Shown here in pieces: positions 31,713 to 36,396 of a stretch of 36,396 nt of DNA. This DNA comes from Armatimonadota bacterium (lineage in GTDB: Bacteria; Armatimonadota; Hebobacteria; GCA-020354555; CP070648). The stretch covers positions 1 to 36,396 of the forward strand of contig DATLAK010000074.1 in assembly GCA_035527535.1 (NCBI GenBank), in the 5' to 3' direction. Within the stretch, counting starts at the first letter, position 1. Every line of letters begins with the position of its first letter. The position numbers and the translations under genes were made by a program. The notes under the pieces are model-generated. The model worked only from the letters and a program-made list of their open reading frames with translations, was not told the DNA's origin and ran no database searches.

Positions 31713-31973
31713 ATGACCGAGGCCGGACATGTCGAACACGAAGTCCGCAAGGCGCTGGACGAGGACGAGACCACTGCCGGGCTCGATCTGTCCGTGAAGT
31801 ATGTCAACGGCGTCGTTTTCCTCGACGGCGCTGTAGCCACCGCCGAGCTGCGCGCGGCTGCGGCGGGCGTAGCGGGCAAGGTGGAAAGCGTGGCCTTCGT
31901 CCGCAATCGCCTGCAGATCAAGCCCGACCATCACACCACCCGCGAGCTCTTCCGCGAGGGCGAGGGAAGATAG
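31713..31973 (+). CDS. BON-domain protein
   Basis: 86 residues forming one BON domain: VEHEVRKALDEDETTAGLDL, SVKYVNGVVFLDGAVATAEL, VAGKVESVAFVRNRLQI. BON domains bind phospholipid or serve in osmotic-stress proteins. There is no signal peptide, so it would be cytosolic. The start has cggaggg about 5 bases upstream. A CBS-domain gene follows; BON and CBS modules often occur together, sometimes fused, so a joint sensing role is possible. Confidence 0.82.
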   Translation: MTEAGHVEHEVRKALDEDETTAGLDLSVKYVNGVVFLDGAVATAELRAAAAGVAGKVESVAFVRNRLQIKPDHHTTRELFREGEGR

Positions 31974-32024
31974 CCGCCTGCGCGGGTCAACGATGAATGG
32001 GCGCGAGATAAGCGCCTCTTCGGC

Positions 32025-32073
32025 GGCTAGGCCCGATGGGCCGCCGTGGCGGGCCGACTCGTCGGCCCTAGCC
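32025..32073 (+). repeat. Four-way-junction (cloverleaf) repeat, copy 2
   Basis: Inverted relative of 26633-26685. Outer stem ggctagg/cctagcc (32025-32031, 32067-32073) encloses cccgatggg (32032-32040), ccgccgtggcgg (32041-32052) and gccgactcgtcggc (32053-32066), again with no unpaired junction base. The first arm differs in sequence and length from copy 1 yet still pairs. It lies between the BON and CBS genes. Confidence 0.8.
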
Positions 32074-32179
32074 ACTTCGTTCAGCACAAGGACTTCACCG
32101 AAGTCGCGCCCAATGATGGAGTGCGGAGACGGGGCAGCGGCCCGGGCACCGCGCCCCGGCGGGCATGCGAGGGTTGACC

Positions 32180-32632
32180 ATGGAAGCACGCGAGCTGATG
32201 ACCAAGGACGTCGTCACCGTTGCCCCGGACACGCCGGTGTCGGAGATCGCCAAGCTGCTGTCGGCGCACCACATCGGGGGCGCGCCGGTGGTTGACGCCG
32301 AGGGAAAGCTGCAAGGCATCGTCAGCGAGGCGGACCTGGTGGTGCGGGCGGCGCGGCCGCATTTTCCGCGTTACATCCCATTCCTCGAGGGGATAATATT
32401 CCTGGAGAACCCGGCGCACTACGAGCGGGAAGTGCGCAAGATGCTGGCGGCGACCGCGGCCGACATCATGACCGAGAAAGTGATCACGGCGTCGCCCAGC
32501 GCGTCGCTGGAGCAATTGGCGACGCTGATGACCGAGCGCAACATCAACCGCGTGGTGATAACCGATGGCGAGCGTGTCGTCGGCATCGTCACCCGCGGGG
32601 ACATCGTTCGTAACCTCGCGGCGGCCGGGTAG
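32180..32632 (+). CDS. CBS-domain pair protein
   Basis: 150 residues from ATG 32180, with gcgaggg 6 bases upstream (an ATG 15 bases earlier is in frame but lacks a site). Two CBS motifs: ARELMTKDVVTVAPDTPVSE, HHIGGAPVVDAEGKLQGIVS and, after a linker (PRYIPFLEGIIFLENPAHYE), ADIMTEKVITASPSASLEQL and NRVVITDGERVVGIVTRGDI. Such pairs bind adenine nucleotides or S-adenosylmethionine and act as energy sensors. It stands with a BON gene upstream and a CHASE2 kinase downstream. Confidence 0.9.
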   Translation: MEARELMTKDVVTVAPDTPVSEIAKLLSAHHIGGAPVVDAEGKLQGIVSEADLVVRAARPHFPRYIPFLEGIIFLENPAHYEREVRKMLAATAADIMTEKVITASPSASLEQLATLMTERNINRVVITDGERVVGIVTRGDIVRNLAAAG

Positions 32633-32642
32633 GCGGATGGGG

Positions 32643-32672
32643 GCGGGGCCGCCCACGAGCGGACGGCCCCGC
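32643..32672 (+). terminator. Hairpin between the CBS and kinase genes
   Basis: A 9-bp stem gcggggccg/cggccccgc with a 12-base loop lies 11 bases after the CBS stop and 18 bases before the kinase ATG. No T-run, so attenuation or partial termination is possible. Confidence 0.4.
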
Positions 32673-32689
32673 AGCCGCGGCGGAAGCAA

Positions 32690-35491
32690 ATGATGCCACG
32701 GTCGGCCACACATCGGTCAGCTCTGGCGTGGGCGTTCGGTATCGGTCTGGCGATGGCGGCGCTCTCCCTGCGCGGCGCCTTGAGCGGCCTCGAATGGCGG
32801 GCATACGACCTCCAGCTAGCCGCCCGCACCTCCGACGACCCGCAGCACGACATCATCATCGTGATGGTGGACGACGCGTGCCTCGACCCGGAGCGCCTGG
32901 GACCATGGCCGTGGCCGATGTCCCATCATGCGCAGCTCGTCCGCCGCCTGACCGAGGGCCACCCCCGGGCGATCGTGTTCGACCTGCTGTTCTTCGGCCA
33001 GCCCCGGGCGGGGTCGGAGGAGTTCGCGCGGGCGCTGCGCGCGGCGCGGAATGTCTATCTCGCCGTGTGCTTCGTGGAGGGTAGGCGGCCGCTGCGGGTG
33101 GGGCGTTACGGCGTGCGCATGTCGGAGCTGCGCGCGCCGCCGGCGCAGATCGCCTCCGCCGCCGCGGGGTTGGGCGCGGTCAATGTCTTCCCCGAGCGCG
33201 ACGGCGTCGTGCGCGGCGCGCCGATGGTAGTGGAGCACGCGGGTCAGCCTTTCCCCTCCCTGATGCTGCGAGTTGCCGCCGACCTTCTGGACGCGCCGAG
33301 CGAGCCGCGCTTCTCGTCCGGCGGGCGCGATCTACGCCTGCGAGACCGGTCGCTTCCCCTCAACCGTGCGCGCGAAATGCTTATCTCTTACGGGGGCGGC
33401 TATCGGCATTTCCCGGTGGTACGCTATGCCGACGTGCTGGAGGGCAAGGTACCGTTGGAGCTCTTCCGCAACCGGGTCGTCTTCGTCGGCTTCAGCGCCA
33501 CGGGGCTGTCCGACACGCGACCGACGCCGCTGGCGCCGGCGTGCCCGGGGGTGGAGATCAACGCGCACGTCCTGCGTACCATCCTGAGCGGGGACTTCAT
33601 CCGTCCGCTGGGGAGCCTCGGCAACGCCCTAGTGGCGCTGGGGATCGCGATCGCGCTGGGGCTGGCGCTGCCGCGCCTGCGCCCCGGGGGAGCCATGATC
33701 GCGGGGGCGGCGACGGGCCTGGGAGTGGTCGCGGTGAGCGCCTACCTGTTCCGGACGGCGGGGCTGTGGACGAATGCGGTAACCCCCGCGCTCACAGCAG
33801 CGATGGTTGGACTGGTGGTTGCCGCGCACGGCCACCGCGCGAGCGACCGGGAGAAGATTCGCCTGGAGTCGAGCCTCGGCGCCTTGGCGCTGGCGACGCG
33901 CATGATCGCCGCCAGCACCTCTCGCCGGCCGGTGCTGGACGCCGTCCGCGAGGAGATAACCCAGCTTGCAGGCGCGCGCCGGACCGACATCTACTTGCTC
34001 GACGCCGATGCCGACGAGCTGGTGCTGGTGGGCAGCGAGCGCACGGCGCGAGTGCCCCTGGGCGCGGGAGCGCTGGGGCGGGTGGGGCGCGAGGGGGTAC
34101 CGCTGGTGGCGGATGCGAGCGGCGATCTCGTCCTCTCGCGCGAGGTGGCGCGGGCGGCGGACTTCATGGTGGGACCGGTTGCCTTGATCCCCCTGCGGCA
34201 GCACGACCGGGTGATGGGCGTCGTCCAGGTGGTGCGCGAGCCCAGCCGGGAGCCCTTCGGGGAGCGCGATCTGGAGTTGCTCAACGCGCTGTCGCAGGAG
34301 GCGGCGGTGGCGCTGGAAAACGTCGAGCTCTACGAGAAGCTCGAGGGCAAGATCGAGCTCGCCGACCGCGAGCTGGTGCGCGCTAACTCGCAGCTCCGCC
34401 TGGAGAAGGACCGGGTAGAGGCGCTGCTGGAGAACATGGCGGACGGGGTCATCATGACCGACATGCAGGGGCGCGTCCTCTATGTCAACCCGGCGGCGCA
34501 GCGCATGTTCAGAGTGGGCCGGCGCGAGGTCGAGGGGCAGCCCTTGGCGCGGCATTTCGCGATCGCGGGCCTGCAGGAGGTGATCGAGGCCGCGCGCGCC
34601 GAGCCCGGGCGTCTCGCGAGCGGGCAAGTGGTGATCGAGGAGCCGAAGCGGCTGGTGCTGAGCGCGAGCGCCGATGTCATCGCCGGCGACCAGGGGCGGT
34701 CGGTGGGAGTGGTGACGGTGCTCAGCGACGTCACCTTGCTGCAGGAGCTGTCGGACATGAAGACGGAGTTCGTGTCCCTGGTGTCGCACGAGCTGCGCAC
34801 CCCCTTGACCTCCATCCAGGGGTTCGCGCAGACCTTGCGCGCCGACGCCGAGGGGCACTTCGACGCCGAGACGCGGGCGGAGTTCCTCGAGATCATCGAG
34901 ACCGAATGCCACCGGCTGTTGAGCATGATCAACGAGCTGCTCGACGCCTCCCGCATCGAGGCGGGGCGGGCACTGCCCATGAACTGGGGGCGGGTGGACA
35001 TGCCGGCGATGGTGGAGCGAATGGTGAAGCTGAACGCGGCCACCGCGGCTGAGCATAGTTTCGAGGTGGATTTCCCGCCCGCCTTCCCTGTCATCGACGC
35101 CGACGCCGACCGCATCGAGCAGGTCTTGACCAACATCATCTCCAACGCCATCAAGTACTCCCCCGGAGGTGGTCAGGTCCGCATCAGCGGCCGGCCGCAG
35201 GACGACGGCCGGGTGCTGATATCGGTGGCGGACGAGGGGCTGGGGATGACCGAGGCGCAGATGGGGCTGCTGTTCCAGCGCTATCAGCGCATCGAGAGCG
35301 ATGCCTCCAAACGCATCCGCGGCACCGGCCTGGGGCTCTATCTCACCAAGGGGCTGGTGGAAGCTCACGGCGGGCGCGTCTGGGCGCGCAGCGACGGCCC
35401 GGGCAAGGGCTCGGAATTCTCGTTTGTGCTGCCCGTGAGCCGGGTAGGAGAAGAACCGGAGGGGGTCGCCCCATCGCCGGGCGGCGACTAG
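32690..35491 (+). CDS. CHASE2-GAF-PAS sensor histidine kinase
   Basis: 933 residues. An N-terminal span (LAWAFGIGLAMAALSLRGAL) leads to an extracytoplasmic CHASE2 domain (IIIVMVDDACLDPERLGPWP, AIVFDLLFFG, VFVGFSATGLSDTRPTPLAP) and three more spans at about 308-385. Then come a GAF domain (TDIYLLDADADELVLVG, about 405-550), a PAS domain (LLENMADGVIMTDMQGRVLY, from about 577), a HisKA domain with the phospho-acceptor in VSLVSHELRTPLTSIQG (H700), and an HATPase domain with N-box NIISNAIKYSPGG and lids DEGLGM and RGTGLGLYLTKG. It should autophosphorylate in response to an envelope signal. No response regulator lies within the window. A FecR gene begins 7 bases after the stop, so the two likely work together. 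Confidence 0.93.
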   Translation: MMPRSATHRSALAWAFGIGLAMAALSLRGALSGLEWRAYDLQLAARTSDDPQHDIIIVMVDDACLDPERLGPWPWPMSHHAQLVRRLTEGHPRAIVFDLLFFGQPRAGSEEFARALRAARNVYLAVCFVEGRRPLRVGRYGVRMSELRAPPAQIASAAAGLGAVNVFPERDGVVRGAPMVVEHAGQPFPSLMLRVAADLLDAPSEPRFSSGGRDLRLRDRSLPLNRAREMLISYGGGYRHFPVVRYADVLEGKVPLELFRNRVVFVGFSATGLSDTRPTPLAPACPGVEINAHVLRTILSGDFIRPLGSLGNALVALGIAIALGLALPRLRPGGAMIAGAATGLGVVAVSAYLFRTAGLWTNAVTPALTAAMVGLVVAAHGHRASDREKIRLESSLGALALATRMIAASTSRRPVLDAVREEITQLAGARRTDIYLLDADADELVLVGSERTARVPLGAGALGRVGREGVPLVADASGDLVLSREVARAADFMVGPVALIPLRQHDRVMGVVQVVREPSREPFGERDLELLNALSQEAAVALENVELYEKLEGKIELADRELVRANSQLRLEKDRVEALLENMADGVIMTDMQGRVLYVNPAAQRMFRVGRREVEGQPLARHFAIAGLQEVIEAARAEPGRLASGQVVIEEPKRLVLSASADVIAGDQGRSVGVVTVLSDVTLLQELSDMKTEFVSLVSHELRTPLTSIQGFAQTLRADAEGHFDAETRAEFLEIIETECHRLLSMINELLDASRIEAGRALPMNWGRVDMPAMVERMVKLNAATAAEHSFEVDFPPAFPVIDADADRIEQVLTNIISNAIKYSPGGGQVRISGRPQDDGRVLISVADEGLGMTEAQMGLLFQRYQRIESDASKRIRGTGLGLYLTKGLVEAHGGRVWARSDGPGKGSEFSFVLPVSRVGEEPEGVAPSPGGD

Positions 35492-35498
35492 GCTTGGC

Positions 35499-36396
35499 AT
35501 GTACAGATCCGCCGTCATCCTCATCGTCGCTTTCGTGCTGCTGCTGTTGATGCTGATAGTAGTGGCGCAGACGGTGGTAGTGGTGGAGATGCTGGCGGTG
35601 GTGGATGAGCGCGCGGGGACGGTGCAGGTGGTGCGCGGGGGGGACTCGCGCCCGGCGGAGATCGGCATGTTGGTGCGCGCGGGGGAGCGCATTCGCACCG
35701 GCGCCGGCGCCCGCGTCGGCCTGCACTGGGCCGACGGCTCCCGCGTCGAGCTGGGGCCGGACAGCGAATTCGTCATCCAGCGCTGCCGGCTCAATAAGGC
35801 CAAGCATACCCGCCGCTCGTCGTTTCGCCTCAACCTCGGCGAGATCTGGATCCGCGTCCGTGGCGCGCTCGAGCCGGGCTCCAAGTTCGAGGTGGAAACC
35901 CCGACCATCGTCGCCGCCGTGCGCGGCACGATGTTCAACGTCAAGGTCGCGCCCGACGGCACCACGCAACTGCAGGTTTACCGCGGCGAGGTCGAGATCA
36001 GCGGCAGCGATAGCGGCGCCACCCGCGATGTGCAATCAGGCGGGTGCGCCGTCGTCAGCCGGCGTGGTTTCGACCTCCGGGGCATGTCGGAGGCGGAAAA
36101 GCAGAGCTGGCAGGAGGTGGGAGACATCACCGGGCCGCTGCTGGAGGTGATGGAGCCGGCAGCCGGCACCTCCACCTCCATGGCGCTGGCCCCGGTGCGC
36201 GGGCGTACCGAGGATGGCGTCGCCGTCGCCGTCAACGGCGAGCGCGTGCGCGTCGGCCGGAAGGGCACGTTCCGTGGGCGCGCGCGCCTGGTTGAAGGGC
36301 AGAACGTGGTCACCATCGTTGCCACCCTGGCCAATCTGACGACGAGCGTTCAGCGCGAGGTCACGTACGTCAATCCCACACGGGAGATCGTTGCGA
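35499..36396 (+). CDS. FecR-domain membrane-anchored protein, 3' end missing
   Basis: It starts at ATG 35499, 7 bases after the kinase stop, and stays open to the window end (299 codons seen). An N-terminal anchor (AVILIVAFVLLLLMLIVVAQ) leads to a FecR domain: RAGTVQVVRGGDSRP, LVRAGERIRTGAGARVGLHW, DGSRVELGPDSEFVI, RLNLGEIWIRVRG and ETPTIVAAVRGTMFNVKVAP. A beta-sandwich repeat of glucodextranase-B type follows (ALAPVRGRTEDGVAVAVNGE, RVRVGRKGTFRGRARLVEGQ). FecR domains are periplasmic signal or cell-wall-associated modules. Paired here with a CHASE2 kinase, a combination seen in several phyla. No sigma factor is adjacent. Confidence 0.85.
   Translation, partial: MYRSAVILIVAFVLLLLMLIVVAQTVVVVEMLAVVDERAGTVQVVRGGDSRPAEIGMLVRAGERIRTGAGARVGLHWADGSRVELGPDSEFVIQRCRLNKAKHTRRSSFRLNLGEIWIRVRGALEPGSKFEVETPTIVAAVRGTMFNVKVAPDGTTQLQVYRGEVEISGSDSGATRDVQSGGCAVVSRRGFDLRGMSEAEKQSWQEVGDITGPLLEVMEPAAGTSTSMALAPVRGRTEDGVAVAVNGERVRVGRKGTFRGRARLVEGQNVVTIVATLANLTTSVQREVTYVNPTREIVA

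Noticed and set aside
33629-35965. A 778-codon minus-strand frame opposite the CHASE2 kinase
   Set aside because: Shadow of the kinase gene: biased composition, no ribosome site, no domain.

Overview
The window is GC-rich bacterial chromosome with short operons, many coupled or overlapping start and stop codons, and a heavy load of small palindromic repeats. No rRNA, tRNA, CRISPR array or intact transposase was seen. Gene content (fused hexulose-phosphate synthase/RraA, single-chain ADP-forming acyl-CoA synthetase beside a phosphotransacetylase-like protein, MEMO-family AmrB, MutS2, TsaE-TsaB-RimI, CHASE2 kinase plus FecR protein, several lipoproteins) suggests an uncultured, probably diderm, deep-branching bacterium of the Armatimonadota or a similar metagenome-known phylum. 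That placement is inference from gene style only.

Left part (1-12.9 kb): a cobalamin-binding protein cut by the window edge and an HPS-RraA fusion; an accessory stretch (3.0-7.1 kb) with an APH-like kinase between 21-bp direct repeats, two secreted proteins and a panE remnant; then a C1/acetyl-CoA group: an AcsE-like pterin methyltransferase, an ADP-forming acyl-CoA synthetase and a BioD-like/DRTGG protein. A MarR regulator, a UroD-family remnant and a hexapeptide-repeat protein follow.

Middle (12.9-17.1 kb): an accessory island with two KGG-repeat stress-type proteins, a 412-bp tandem duplication carrying Rhs fragments, an Asp-box lipoprotein, and an Rhs C-terminal tip ending in a putative HxxxDxxxH metal-dependent toxin domain. 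This island is visibly decaying and rearranged.

Right part (17.1-36.4 kb): mostly housekeeping and envelope genes. On the minus strand these are a flavodoxin, a small membrane protein and tsaE-tsaB-rimI with a coupled stand-alone LigD-type 3'-phosphoesterase. On the plus strand are amrB and cvpA, between which a 178-bp MITE has split a tiny ORF, and a macrodomain protein. Then come a lipoprotein/TPR membrane protein pair, rfaE2, a diguanylate cyclase, mutS2 and an AcuC-type deacetylase (all minus), and BON, CBS, CHASE2 histidine kinase and FecR genes (plus).

The most unusual signals are the MITE-split coupled micro-ORF (21665-21929), a two-copy repeat that folds on paper into a gap-free four-way junction with one swapped but still paired arm (26633-26685 and 32025-32073), and the Rhs tip with its candidate lipoprotein partner (14540-16979).
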